This document shows, in pieces, positions 1 to 13,800 of a stretch of 64,000 nucleotides of DNA. This DNA comes from Sycobia sp. Sy_11 (Eukaryota; Arthropoda; Insecta; Hymenoptera; Epichrysomallidae), in the NCBI GenBank assembly GCA_018907035.1, contig JACCIC010000211.1, forward strand, positions 201,501 to 265,500. Direction: 5' to 3'. Both the position numbers and the translations under genes were made by a program. Within the stretch, counting starts at the first letter, position 1; each line of letters opens with the position of its first letter. Under the pieces are notes generated by a model that was not told where the DNA came from, did no database searches, and saw only the letters and a program-made list of their open reading frames with translations.

Positions 1-265
1 TAAGTACAGAAGGCAAACAATTAATTCTATGCAGAAAATTGACGATGTTCTTGAGGATTCTCACGCGAAAGATATTTTAATAAAAATCCGCTATGCAACG
101 TGAAAAATTTATTGCATTGATAAAATGTAATTTATTATATTACTGCATAGAATTAAAATGTTTACACTAAAGTTTTCAAAACACTTTCGCATTACTGCAT
201 ATACCATTTATTTAACAAGAGTTATACTAATATCTTACCGCAAAGTGTTAAGAAAACATATGCGA

Positions 266-305
266 TCTCTGTCTCTCTCACTCTCTCTCTCTCTCTCTCT
301 CTCTT
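266..305. repeat. (CT)n microsatellite
   Basis: CT dinucleotide repeats, interrupted at first, pure from 281 to about 304. Confidence 0.9.
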
Positions 306-2063
306 CTTGTTTCTTTGCTATATCGTACAAAGCATCATTGACTAATAGATAAATTGTCTTCATATCCAAGACGAGTTAACCTTTATCTACATTATCTGCT
401 TGAGACAAAAGATGATCGTAACACCTAACTACAAATAAACAAATCTTCTGTGAGCCATATATAAAAAATTCTGTCTTCTGCAAGACAATGCAATTTCTTA
501 CAATAAAAATTATTTTGTTTTTAAACAATTGTATTACCTTTTAACAGTTAGAAGAGTAAACAGATTAATTTTTGGAACAAGAAATGATTGTTTCGAGAGG
601 AAGTTCATAAGAAATTAAAGAATTAAAATGATTAGTCAATGAGTAATTAATAACTACCTTTTTTATTTACAGAGATATATGACTATTAACAATTTCTATT
701 TTTCGTTTTTTTAAAGTAGTACAATTTACAGGCAGCTTATTTCCTATGTCGTTGTACATCATTTATGCTGCTATACTCTATATTTTTTCCAATATACTGC
801 GAAGGATCTTTTTTACTCTTAAATCGGGCGCTGATGATACTTATTTTTTATATTTACAGTAATTACGTACAGAATTATAAACAGTCACTTGTAATAAAAA
901 TAATATGACGATTTTAAGAAATATACTTTAAAATCTTCATAAATGATATAAGTAACGTTTATTTAATTTAGCTTCGTTTCATGTTGGGCTTGAACTTTAA
1001 CTTACAGATAAAATAATAAAAATAAACGTGTAGGATTTGTATAAATTTACTGTTCTCTAAATGCATTAAATGAAAAGACTATAAAATTGTATTTTTAATA
1101 ATTCTTAATCACATATTTATTTAAATGTATAATCTATCAACTAGCTCATTAAAAATACATTAAAAAATTGAAAGAAAATACTTCAGTCTTAAGGCTTAAG
1201 CGCGATTGTCAAATATACACTGCAGTGATAATTTAAATAGCATAATTAATCGACTGTGTTACTATTAATGAATTTTTTATGGAAAAATTATTATTAGATG
1301 TTCAGGTCTGTATTTATGAATCAACATTGATCATTCTATTAGATCATGAAATAGAAACTGTATAAAGCTCTTATTAAACGAAATTATATTGAAACATTAT
1401 CAAATAAAGTTTATTACAAAATGTTCTATATTAGCGATTTTATTAATTAGATTATAACCAATTTAAGAAAATAGGAACAATTAAAAATTTTGATTTCTAA
1501 TGCAGGATCTTTATTCTTAATTGTTATGCATTGTTTTTTATTTGAAACAATCATTTAAGTCGAAGAAATGTGACAAATATAATTACATTGAAAATTACAA
1601 TGCAGAAAGAATAAAACGAGATAAAGAATTTTTTTCATTGTTCATATCAGGTCGCGATGTACATAATTTCTTAGCACTATGCCGGATAAAAAATGGGCAC
1701 AGAATCTTGTGGAGATTATTTTATGTTTGAACTAAGTTTATCATTATCAAAAGTTCGTTCCTTCTTCTTGAATTCTGAGATGCATTATATTTTCTTATTA
1801 ACATGGAATTGGAATCGATAGATATTCTAGGCAAAAGATTCAGTAGGTACACAGGGATATATCAATTATCACATATGCAAATAAGTCAAGAAGTATGCTA
1901 TGTAAAAATCTATTGTCGTTATTCTACATTAAATCAGTTAAAATATATATATATATTGTTAAACGAAGACTTGCTATTGCCTCGATGGAATAATATTATG
2001 GAAACTAATTACAGATGATAATAGAGAAAATAATGGATTATGCTGATATAATATTGGTTGATT

Positions 2064-2170
2064 ACAGAGGCTTGCAATGGCTCGATTCTCTATCCTGCGT
2101 CGATTTTTACAAGCAGTTCTGTGAAAACTTACATATACGTTTTTCTTACAAGCACATTGCAGGCCTCTGT
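2064..2170. repeat. Short inverted repeat, hairpin or MITE remnant
   Basis: The left arm ACAGAGGCTTGCAATG (2064-2079) and the right arm CATTGCAGGCCTCTGT (2155-2170) pair at 15 of 16 positions around a loop of about 75 bases. No clear target-site duplication flanks them. It could be a very short non-autonomous element or a transcribed hairpin. Confidence 0.5.
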
Positions 2171-2453
2171 TCCGAATGAGCACCATTATCGGAAGCACAA
2201 ACGCATTCGAGTTAAATAATACCAAAAACTTAATTGTTTGCATTAAAAATATTATGACGTTTATGAATAATAGTAGATTAGTTACTTGTAATCAATGTAA
2301 TTTAAAGTCTTAGATCGACTTTTTTCTAGGTTTTTCTTCTGTTTAATGATTTTTTCTGAACACACTTCTTACTTATCATATAGCAGTTAGGGGCAACAAT
2401 TTCAGCCAAAGGCAGCATTATACTTACATTGAAAATACATCTTCTCATGTATA

Positions 2454-2454
<1 letters not shown>

Positions 2455-2489
<35 letters not shown>
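2455..2489. repeat. (TG)n microsatellite
   Basis: About 17 uninterrupted TG units. Confidence 0.95.
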
Positions 2490-2492
<3 letters not shown>

Positions 2493-3754
2493 CATTATTT
2501 CTTTCATACATATAACATATTTCTATGTTCTCTTTTTCGAGCTAACTATCATATCCCTTACGTCGATTGTATTTGAATTATATAAATAATATTTTCATGT
2601 GATAACGGTAACATTTTCTAGCATACTTAGTTTAATTTTTTTTCTTAAGAGTTGAGCGTATATCTTAATTTTATGTTTTTCTGAGTACCTATACTTAACT
2701 GATTTACACTTACAAATTACCAATCCCTCTCTCTTATAATTCATTATGCGCGTATATAGGAATACATGCGACCATTTATGAAAGGATCTCTCTTACATAG
2801 TCTGGGTGCATCTCTTTGAAAAATAAATTTGCTGTATCCGATATGTCAGCGGCTTCATTATTTCGTATTTATTTCCGTCATCTCATTGCGCTCGATCCTA
2901 TCATCGTATTATAATCTTGTCTTCCTCGAGGAAAATGAAAAATACATAATATATATTTTCACGCAGTATAATTCAACCACAAAATGATGAAGATCGAGAA
3001 GTTCTATAGCTATACAGATGAAGATGCCGGAGATTTTGTCTTTCTCTATATAGCTTACGTTTAATTCTCTATATTTACAATCAATATCCTTAACTTTTCA
3101 TTGATCCCGCTTATTAGATAAATTTATCATTATGATGTGTCATAGCCATGGTATTGTAGGTGCGACAGTTTTTGGTTACCATCGCACGATAATTTCATAC
3201 CTTATTCATTCAATTGAATATTTTATTTAAATTAATTCAACGCTACTAATTTTATAGAAAATAATGTATTATAAGAAACAATTGTTTTTATTTCATAATT
3301 AAAATCGTAAGAAGAATATGAATCTGTAAATTAGTATATCGGAATAAGTTTTAACTGCTTCAAATTTTGCATAATATGAGAATCTACCCGATGAATAGCA
3401 GAACAATTCTAAATAAAAATGCATATAAATGTATGATATATATGTGAAAAAATGCATATTAAAATTCTACCTTAGATATAAAAAAAAAATGGTTTTAATT
3501 AAATGATACATTTCTGTACCGTAATATGGAAAAATCGCGTGTAACATTTAATATTCAGTGCGTGAGAAGGTTAGTTTTACTACGCAGTGGAAAAGAATTG
3601 AATATAGTCTTCTCATATATATTGTAATTACCGTTATGCATACCCATGCAAAATTTCTTCGATGAAATTAGTGCGCAATTTTGACCGCTAAAAAAGTACA
3701 TCAGGTATTAATTGCAAAAACTCATTTATCTATGATTGACCGACTTTCAACATA

Positions 3755-3773
3755 TTTTTTTTTTTTTTTTTTT
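3755..3773. repeat. T homopolymer (A tract on the minus strand)
   Basis: Nineteen consecutive T. No adjoining retroelement body was recognised. Confidence 0.9.
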
Positions 3774-3812
3774 ACAATGTCAACTTTATCGTTTAATACC
3801 ATTGAAAATACC

Positions 3813-4660
3813 TTTATTTCATTTTGTTTGTTTCATCTATTAATAATCTATAAATGAGCAGTGCGATCGTACACGCGTCATCATTTTTATACATACGTCA
3901 AGCATTTTTCTTCCGAATCAGTATCGACAGACGATTCCGATTCCCGATGCAGGAATGTCCACAGCTATACCGTTTCCCAAAGATGAAGCTGTTTTTTTTA
4001 CTATATATAATCATCCTCTTAAATTATGATTATGTGCAGAAATTATTTGTCTCCTAAGATTTTTCATCTTAACACTGTCACAAGCTTATAGAATCGCGCC
4101 AGGGATCGCTGATAATATATATCTTTACAATTTAAGATTTCACGTTATTCAAAAAAATACTTACGATAATTTCAATTGGCTATGAGAGCATATCGTAATC
4201 TTTACAATTCACAACGATATACAATGTATATATATGGCTCATTCCGTTTAGCGCGTCTAAAATAACCCGCGGGCTCATTTTATCACACAGTATCATCCTC
4301 GCAATATCTCGAGTCGCCCTTATTTATAATCGACACGTTTAACCGCTCCGTTCGAATCTCGCGGTTTCCACCGTCGCATTTTCTCGCTTTTGGCTAATCC
4401 CCATCCGCGATCTGATACAATTGACGTGCACGCCGCTCGCTTTCGTCTACCCGCGGCCTGGTAAGCGAGAGCATCGTCGGTCGGTCAGCAGGAGCGCGAT
4501 AATCGCCAGATTCCATTTAAATCTTGGTGCGCCGAACGAAGAATTCGCAGTCGGAGAGACGGCCTATGGCCTCGGATCAGGAGGCCGCAGCGACCTCGAT
4601 GTCCACGGTGAGCTCGGAGGAGGCCCGGCGATCGGCGACGCCGAGCTCCTTCTCTCAGTA
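3813..4660 (-). other. Probable 3' UTR of Ddr with candidate poly(A) signal
   Basis: This is the sequence downstream of the stop codon on the minus strand. The first 250-400 bases are GC-rich and CpG-rich; the rest is AT-rich. The first canonical AATAAA on the minus strand that I found lies at 3818-3813, about 845 bases after the stop, and a variant ATTAAA occurs at 3797-3792. Transcript data are absent, so the true cleavage site is unknown and could be further left. Confidence 0.3.
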
Positions 4661-4825
4661 TCAGGAGGTGGGCGCGTAGCCAAGATTCTTGCGCTGAAGG
4701 AAGAGCGAGATCTCGCGGAAGGTCGGCCGCTCGGCCTCCTCGCTGCGCCAGCACTCCAGCATCAGGTCGTAGATGTCCTTGGACGAGGCGCTCGGCTTCG
4801 GCAGGTACTCGAAGCTCCAGCCCAT
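4661..4825 (-). CDS. Ddr: Ddr last coding exon: end of kinase domain and stop
   Basis: Visible residues 672-725 followed by TGA at 4663-4661. The acceptor is CTTTCCAG/ATG. It reads [40 protein letters not shown], then [16 protein letters not shown]...ERPTF is the conserved kinase subdomain XI with its invariant Arg, and the short tail is typical of DDRs. The frame after the stop stays codon-like for about 140 bases (see the finding on tandem TGA). Confidence 0.95.
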   Translation of the reverse strand: MGWSFEYLPKPSASSKDIYDLMLECWRSEEAERPTFREISLFLQRKNLGYAPTS

Positions 4826-7800
4826 CTGGAAAGCGAAGGGGTAATTAAAAGGAAATTCAATTTTTTCAACATTATTCGAACAAGTATTTTAGCGACATCT
4901 TAAAATTAATGCAAATGCATGCGCAACTGTTCGTTGTGAAATTTCGTGTCTGCAGAATTAAGTATAGTTATATTCTAGAATGTGAGATATAGTTATATTC
5001 TCGATAATAGCAAATCCAGATAATTTTTAATGCTGAATAATCAGACTTATTATCAGAAGTGTTACTTATTGATGGGGAAAAAACTGTTAAAGCTAAACAG
5101 TGTCACGCAGTTTGTCAATTGAATTTTTTGCACAATTCCATGAATTGCATATGAAACCTATTGGAACGTAATTAACTAAAACAATAGTATACACATCACT
5201 ATTTTTCATGATCAATAAGATTGTCACATGAGTAGACAGCTACTGAGGAAATCTATTCAAATCAGCCAGATAATAAAAACATCAGCTGGAAATTACCATA
5301 TTTTCTGTTGCGAATAACAATTGCTCGTTATTTACCTTGAGAGAGTCAAAAGTATTAATATTAGATATTACATGTCATTTCAGGATCGATGAAATAAAGA
5401 TATGATGAAAAAACAGTGTAAAAAACAAAAGAAAACGATTACGTAATGAATTGCGCGTTCAGTTTCTTTCCAACTTATCGCATTCAATAGATTTGGGGTG
5501 CAATGAATACTGACTATTTAGATACCTCAAATAATACTGCATGAAAAGAGATTTGTCTTATATGAAAACAGTTGTTTTGGTTTAAAGGCAAGTTCGTTTT
5601 AAAAAAAGTGTTAACGAAAAATTAGAACAGCAAAAATTAAATCCTGATTAATCAACTTGAATTTTGACCAAATATTTGTGCATTATTTATTATGTCTTGG
5701 ATGTATTGAATAATGTATTAACTGAGTGTTTATTCATCTAATAGAAAATATCGATAAAATAAATATTTCGTAATGAAGAGACACTCTGATCTCAAAAGAA
5801 GCAGTGAGTGAATATTATCGGATCAATAAATTGTTAATTTTTCTTCCGGATAATTTGTATTAATACTAACTATTTTACTTCTCTGCTTTTCTCTTATGCG
5901 CTATTTGAAAACCAATTATACCAGGCAAAAAATGATTAACGACAGCTGTGCCAGTCATTGAGTTATGTAAACAACAAGTATTTTTCACACGAACGTATGC
6001 TCACCTTTTCACCTACGTCTTCGTCGTTCACGTCATTGTCCTCCTCTTCCTCCTCCTCCTCCTCCTCCTCGCTGCTCTTCGGCTGGGAAGCCTCGTCGCT
6101 CCCACTGCAATCGCGGCAAAGTCGACGTAAGCAGCGCACGACCTCGCGGTCGCAGAGATGCTCGTAAGGTATGCGCCTGCCCAAATTCAGGATTTCCCAG
6201 AGCGTGACGGCGAACGACCAGACGTCACTTTTCGTCGTGTATTTGCCCTAAAACCAATCATGCAGTCAATGTAGTTAAAGGATTCGATATCATTTCAGTA
6301 ATACTACGATTGAAATATTTAGTGGTCCATTGCAATGATGATTAAAGTAAGAGTTACCAGTACTAATGATTCCCAAGCCATCCATCTTATTGGTAAAGGT
6401 ATGCCACCGTCCACTTTATAGTAGTCACATGAGTATAATTCGTTGTCCGTACCGAAATCCGAGATTTTAATATGATAGGCCTTTCCTACTAGGCAATTTC
6501 TGAAAAAACAATATAGTAACGCAAAGAAAAATTAGTTTGGCTTTCGACTGAAATTAAATCAGAAAAATAGGTTACAGATAAATTATACTTCAAAATCGTT
6601 TTGACTACTTATTATAATACTTATCAAATAGATTAGAACTGTTCGACTAAATTTTCCTTGTACAAAAAGATATAAGAATTCATTAATTATTACTAATTTA
6701 AAGAACATATGATTTTCCTTTGTTTTTAATTGGTCATGAAAGTTCAACTGTTAATTACTATAAGAGTTTATTTATTGTCTATTATAATTCCAGCTTCAGC
6801 GAGTAATATTTATTTATGCGAAAAATCGATTTAACAGAAAAACCGAATAGTACGAAAATCTTTCGCATTTCCATTCCTATTTGCACTGTTATGAAACGGC
6901 CTCGCGACCGTTCATGATAAATCCTTAGGGTTTCGAAGAGTGATATATATTTATATTATGCATATTGAAGCTCCTTGCAAGGTACCGCAAGAGTTCGGCC
7001 ACAGCCATGGATTTACTCAGAGGTAGAATTTTTTCATAGATTTTTTTGATCATTCGTTTTTTTTTTTAATGAGAAAGTGTGTGTGTGTGTGTGTGTGCAC
7101 GTGTGTGTGTGTGAGAGAGAGAGAGAGATTGAGAGGAAGTTTTACTTCAAAATGTCTAATGATTTATATTCAATATAATTTAGGGTTCTTCTATGTATAA
7201 TATTACCGATATGATTATGCATTATAGATCACTGTATTTTAGCTATTTCATATATATTAGCTGGCTTGGATATAAAGTAAATTTATACTAATTCGTTTGC
7301 AATAATTAATGCAAATAGATAATTATCTTTCATTTACTGAGATTAAATTCATTATATATTAGTCTATATAGAATTCGATAAAATAACGAATCGATACCGC
7401 AACTAATTGTAAAATATCAAACTGAAGTTGTTGCATATTGAAATTGACTTTTGGTAAATTTATATATTAAAAATTTACATTTAAATTTTTCGAAAAGGCA
7501 GGAAACCATAAAAGTTCATATGCATGTTGAATTCAGAAGATGAATGAAATTGTTTCCATAGCCGCAAGTAATGGAGAAATACTACAGATTTTTTAAGGCC
7601 ATTATACAAGATTTTTTCTATTTTCTGTACTATTATAATTATAAATTCGCCCTAACGTATTATTTGTGAAATAATTATGATAGACAGATTTCGTACAGTA
7701 CAATTACGCTTATAAAACAGAGAATATTTTGAAAAATATGTATGAAAAATATATATATGCTACTGTATTGTTCGATAATATAGATACGATTGACCGAAAT

Positions 7801-7932
7801 TAACCATTGTAGGGAATGGATAAGGTCTGGATTGACATTATATTTTAATTATTATTTTGAAAATACTGTATAAAATATCTGCTTGCACGTTTTTTCATCA
7901 TTTGGAAGTAATTTTACGTTCTAGTCGATGTA

Positions 7933-7997
<65 letters not shown>

Positions 7998-9042
7998 AGT
8001 TTTGCTTCGGAGAAAATCAAAGGACAGTCTCGAATTTTTCTTGAATTTTCCCGCACCGGTGTATTGCGAGGAGAGCTGTCCCCGGGGCTCCCGCCGGAGC
8101 GAGATAGCAGAGCTGCGCAGAAATGAGCTACTTTGTGAAAATCATATCTCACTCCGAATCAATAATCATCCTAAACCAGAGGAATGATTATATAAAATAG
8201 GACTTTGTAAAACACGCCTTGGCCCGAGGTTTATTTCTGGACCTGATTGTTTTATAATGCAGGATCGCACTCAGATTGCTTTTACACGAAAGGGAGTCTT
8301 TTTTTTTAACAAGTAAGCATCGGGCAACGATTGCGTTATAAATCTTATTAGATTCTCTTCCGCAATTTGTCTCGAAACTCCTCTTCTCTGATTATGTTGT
8401 ATTTTAGATTATCAGAGATTCGTAATTAACGTTTCTTTTTTTTTTATGACTTTCAGTCGACTTAACGAATTGACAATGGCGTTTAAATTTTATTCCGTGT
8501 TAATTATTGTTCAGACGTGCTTTCACCCACGGCGAATGGAACGCATCGGCGATAATTGTCAATAATTTTCCGCGTTTCAAATTGTCCATTTTAGCGCGCG
8601 AAGTAGCGGATTTTCGCGCAAACGCGCACGCGCGCGCTGTTCCAAAGAGCCTGACAGGATTGTACCGAGGACTCTAGAAGGAGGGGGAGGGGGAAGAGGT
8701 GAACAGCGAAAAGCTTTACGTAAATCAGTGCTTATGTAGGAGAGTATTATAGTTGGAACAGCACTCGAATTCCGGACTCGAATATTCATACGACTACATA
8801 ACAAATGTGCGCAGCATTCAACTGCACACACCCACACCCACACCCACCCACCCTCACCCTCACACACACATACACACACACACACACACACACGCCCTTT
8901 CGCAGATAATCTAATAGGATAATGAGAGAATTATAAAGATGACGAGATAAAAGAAGTAGTGCGATGCGTTATAGGTATATTATGGATGTGGTTATATGTG
9001 CGCATTCGAATAAAATGTATAATAGAACTGGATTTATACATA

Positions 9043-9098
<56 letters not shown>

Positions 9099-9891
9099 CC
9101 AAGAGAAAAGAGTTGAAAAGTAATGAAAAGCAGACAAAGGATTAGAGGAGATTTAGGTCTTTTCAGGATGATGTCGAAGGGTGAAAAATCGTCCAGAAAA
9201 TAAAGGGCGGAGAAAGTAAATGAGCACATAGAATATTTTATAAAACATCGTAGGGGATTTTGATTTATTATGCAATGTCTTGCATATCACGTGGATTTTG
9301 GTTTTCTTATATAGTATGTTAAATAACGATAATCAACTCTATTCCATCGAAATTCAAACTGTTATATTTAAGAATTGTTACTGTAGCAGAGGTCGACTAA
9401 TAAAGGTAGACGGATGCGCTTGAGATGGAGCAGATATAGCAACAGAAGGGATGACAGTAGGAGAGAGGAGCGCCGGAGCAGATTGATGCGTGTAAAAGAG
9501 AGGTAGAGAGAGGGATAGACAGGGACAAAATGAAACGATGGAAGCTGCATCGCTGGAACAAGAGAACCAGTGGCACGAAGCACTAGGTACATTTGTAACC
9601 GAAGTCGGAACAAAGACTGAGCTCTCCTTCTCTCCCTTTCTCTCTCGCTCTATTTCTCTTTCTCAACCCGCACTTCATAACGAAGCAGTTGGAAGGGAGG
9701 CTTTCGCTGGAATTGGCGCGCAGCAATTTTGGAATGGAGCGCGATAAGGCGCGCAGCCATTACTCTTCCATAAAAGGTTTATTTAGCAAAACCATTTGCG
9801 TAAACGATTAATAATTCAACAGAGAAGGACTGAAGTTAAAGAGACTAGTGCCTTATTGCTTAAGAGGTTCTGCTTTCCTATACATATATAT

Positions 9892-9954
<63 letters not shown>

Positions 9955-10846
9955 CTGTTTCTACTCTTCTTATTTTTTCCCGCTTTTTCGGATGAGCTGT
10001 TACAGTTATATTCACCTCGACGCGATAATCATCGATGAAATTTCTTCTGAAATTGTAATTATTGATCTTTTCACCTCGTTTAATACGCTGCTTGTTCTTT
10101 ATTCAGATTAAAAAGTGACAATTCGATTTCATAATTTTCCATGGAATGAGAGCGACATTATAAATTTATCTGCTTAAATTTAAATATTTAAGCTCATTTC
10201 GAAGCACAATTATCTTATAATAAATTATTATAGTATTTAAAATGAAAAGAATTTATCATTTAATTTAATCGCGTGGAAATCATTTTCATCCGCATAAATT
10301 CATGTATTGTTCCCCCCGCCCCCCTCCAAATCTCCGGAATATATTTTTCTCGGTCTGAGCGATAATTTAGTCCGTATAATTTTGCAATTATTTACGCATT
10401 TGAAGAGTTATTGATTATTCAACTTTTATTTATGATTTAGCTCATCCGAGAACACGGTATTAAAACAAATATTTGACGAGTTTCCACTATTTTACGATCC
10501 AGGAACGTGGCGTTTATTCATCTTATCTTAACGAAATAGAACGATTTTCAAAATCGCGACGCACCGTCCGTCGCACGAACGTGACACTGGGAAACCAGTT
10601 TTTCAACGAAGAAATAACACGTTCGATCCCTGCTACTGCCTCTCGCGTTCGATCTTCGCTCAAAGCGCCGAGAATGCATTATAGCGACGGCCGATGTTCA
10701 CCCGAGCACCCGAGGCAGTAAAAAAAATTCTCGGAGGTGCTTCCCCCTTCCTTCTTCTTCTTCTACCTCTCCACATCTCCTCTTCTCGCACAATGAATAC
10801 GAGAAAAAGTGCAAGTTGCGGCAAAGAATAACAGGAAAAGAGCCGA

Positions 10847-10896
<50 letters not shown>

Positions 10897-13800
10897 AAGA
10901 AGAGGTAAAACCTAACTCAAACCACAGGCGGGTCAACAGAGTGTTCGACACTTGGCCCATTTTACCACCCCTGTCACCTGCCTCACTCCCCCTCCCCCAG
11001 ACCGGCATCAGCCGCGGAAGAGAGAACGATCTATATACGTATTTTGTATTCTGTTATGAAAAAGTGGGCGACATCAGCCAAGCCCCCCACACCCCAGCCC
11101 ACCCACCGCTGCTTCTATCGCGCGTATATTTTTATCGCAAGCGATGCCCGCGACGCCGTCGCACTAGCGCGCGGTGGATTTATGCGAAAAAGCATCCGAG
11201 GGCGTATATATATATATATACGATGTACGTCACGATGTGAGTGGATGGTAAATAATAAACGACTCCCCCATGAATAATTGGAGCACGAGGAAGGCGGGGT
11301 CGCGAGTTTGACCCAGCGCGTAGTCGCTATATATACATCAGGAGATTATGGATTTTAGGGAGGCCCTTCTTTTTTTTTTTTTTTTCTTTAGGGGACCTCC
11401 AACGGCTCGAGTTTGGTACTCGCCGTTCGAAGTATACGAGCTTCGAGCATGTGCGCGGGGGCGGTATTTGTCCGCGCGGCAAGTAGTGTTTGCCATTCAT
11501 GTCGATGCTGCTATTTTTTGAAGCTGTAGCGTGGTTTTGTAAAAAGATTTTTTTAGATTTTTTTTTTCATATACGAGGCAGAGGCGAAAAATTTTAAAAT
11601 TTGACATTACGCGGATTATTTTTTCATTTAATTTTTTGTTTCATATATATTTCGAATTACATTTTTTCTATCACAATTTATCTAGTTTATGGAAAAAAAC
11701 ATACTGACTACACTTTTATTTTAATATGTTTCTCTATAGTATCGTCTATATTTTATTTTGTTTTGTTGAGTGGACGATGTTTGCATGGAAGGTTGGTAAT
11801 GGCTTAGCGAAAAACGAGTTTAAAGTAAAAAAGGATAAACTTTTAATATTGTATAGGCCATAATAATTTTCTTTGAAGACATTTTTTAGAGACAATACTA
11901 CGGTTTTCATTAAAAAACGTATGGAATAATATATATGTACTTTAATTGATCTAAGATTTTGTTTTAATAATGAAAAATTTTTCTTTATGTAAAAATCTCA
12001 GATTTATGAATTTTTTGTAATTATCCTCATTAAATTATTCTTGCTGAGAATTTTCATTATAATATTCGTAATAAGCGACTCAATATTAGCATAATTTATT
12101 TTATAGGTAATTAATGTTATAATATATTAAATAATTTTTTTTAATTAAGTTTAAATTATCGTTGAAATAAATTTACGATTAAAGTCTATAAAACGATAAA
12201 AAGTATTTATAAATAAAGCATATTGCACTGGCTAATAGGTAGAAATCATTATCGAAACTATCTTTAGATTTTTGAACTGAGCACTTCAGTGATATCGGTG
12301 GTCTTTGAGGCTTAGAACTTGAATGAATAAGAGGACATTCATCTAAAAAATTGCGATTCATCATCAATTTCGGGCAGCGCACTTTCAAATTATAAGATTC
12401 TCTATCGAAAATTTAGTTGATTAAAAAAGTCAGCAAGCTTTTATCAGCAAATTATGATTTTGAATCGTAAAATCCATCGTGATTTATGGTATTATTGCAA
12501 AAGATCCCTCGGACTTTCGTTGATTGATAGACATTCCGTCGATAACTTTGAAACTTTCGCTCTTTTTTTTTTTTTTGCTTTATAGAGATTTTAAACGATT
12601 GATTTGTTGGACAATAAGTCGGCGACATTCAAAAAGTATAGCCGGTGAACGGCTCTTGTTTATGAACGGCTCGGGGAGACTATGGATCATCCGATCGCGA
12701 GGGTCGCGCACGAACCGGTAAATCAGCAGTCGAGCCTGTATTTTATCGCGCGCCTCCGCCGTCTTTGTACATTCGCGGATTATCGAGTATCTATGCATAT
12801 ATATTTATTAAGTCTTTTAGAGTCAGTTACGGGAGGGAGAGAATGGAAAAAAAATGGATTTCCATAAATATACCTACATTTCTCGGCGTCTGATAAACGC
12901 GACGCGACGATGTGCTCTCAGATTTTTATAGTTAAACGACGATCAGCCAAAATTAATTGAATAAAATGCTTTGCTATTCAGACAAGATCGCGATGTAAAC
13001 CTTCATCCCGGAGTCAAGAGCAGTCGTTGTTTATGTCGCGCGAGAGGCAAGAAGCTCGCCCCATAAAACGAACAAAGAACGGGCCACGCAACGCCATAAG
13101 CTAAAGCTAAGCGCGAAAGCCGCGTAGCCATGAACTTTTCTAATTTTCCACGATTTTTCCATTCGAGCAGCGAGGAGCGGTGCGCGAAGCCCCTCCATCC
13201 GCCGTTCCCCGGCCCCCCGGCCCTCAACCGGTCTAGGCGCATTCCTCGATTTACGGCGTAACGTTATTTTATACGCGGCACCTCTTGCCGCAGCCATCGC
13301 TGCACTTAACCTACTAAACTTCGCCGGGCACGAAGGGGGATTATTTCGAGCGCGCGCGCGCCCGATCTTACGTGGCGAGGTGGTGGGTAGGAGGGGGGGG
13401 TGGAGGAATCTATTGGGCGCCTCCTTACGTAAGCCTCGTGCTCCATATAACGGACTCGGGTGAATTGCCTCTGTACTCTTTTCGCGGAGATAAGCCATCG
13501 GTTTGAAGTATAATAATTCACGAGGTTAATTATATTTCTTGGCGAAACTTATTTATATACCGTACGTAACGGTTACGATGAAAATAATGGGAGAGAGAGG
13601 GGGAGAATAATGAAATTATTAAACAATTCAAAAGAAACATTTTAACGATTCATCTTCTTTTCCCCCACTTACGAATGTAAATTAAAAAAGATTCCGATGA
13701 TAAAATGTGCACGCGAGTGTCTGTATGTAGGTCGCATAATTTTATTAGCGGAATGAATTAAATTTTTGATTAAATTTTTTAATACGAGCGCTTCGAAGTT

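Larger units (their letters stand above)
1..3812. other. AT-rich region downstream of Ddr, no gene seen
   Basis: Intergenic or distal 3' UTR. Open frames are short, unconnected and AT-driven. It contains (CT)n at 266-305, (TG)n at 2455-2489, a T tract at 3755-3773 and an inverted repeat at 2064-2170. I recognise no protein or RNA gene. Confidence 0.6.

Noticed and set aside
4340..4375. CGTTCGAATCTCGCGG resembling a tRNA T arm
   Set aside because: The stems do not pair and no anticodon or acceptor arm is present around it.
4421..4903. 160-codon plus-strand open frame over the end of Ddr
   Set aside because: It is the antisense shadow of the last Ddr exon and the GC-rich sequence after its stop; the minus-strand frame carries the conserved kinase motifs.
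5948..6184. Plus-strand frames rich in Leu or Ser over the poly-Glu exon
   Set aside because: They are antisense shadows of the GAG repeat in the kinase exon.
13031..13498. 155-codon minus-strand open frame
   Set aside because: It lies in a CpG-rich island where stops are rare, has an Arg/Ala-rich composition typical of non-coding GC DNA, no domain and no splice logic.
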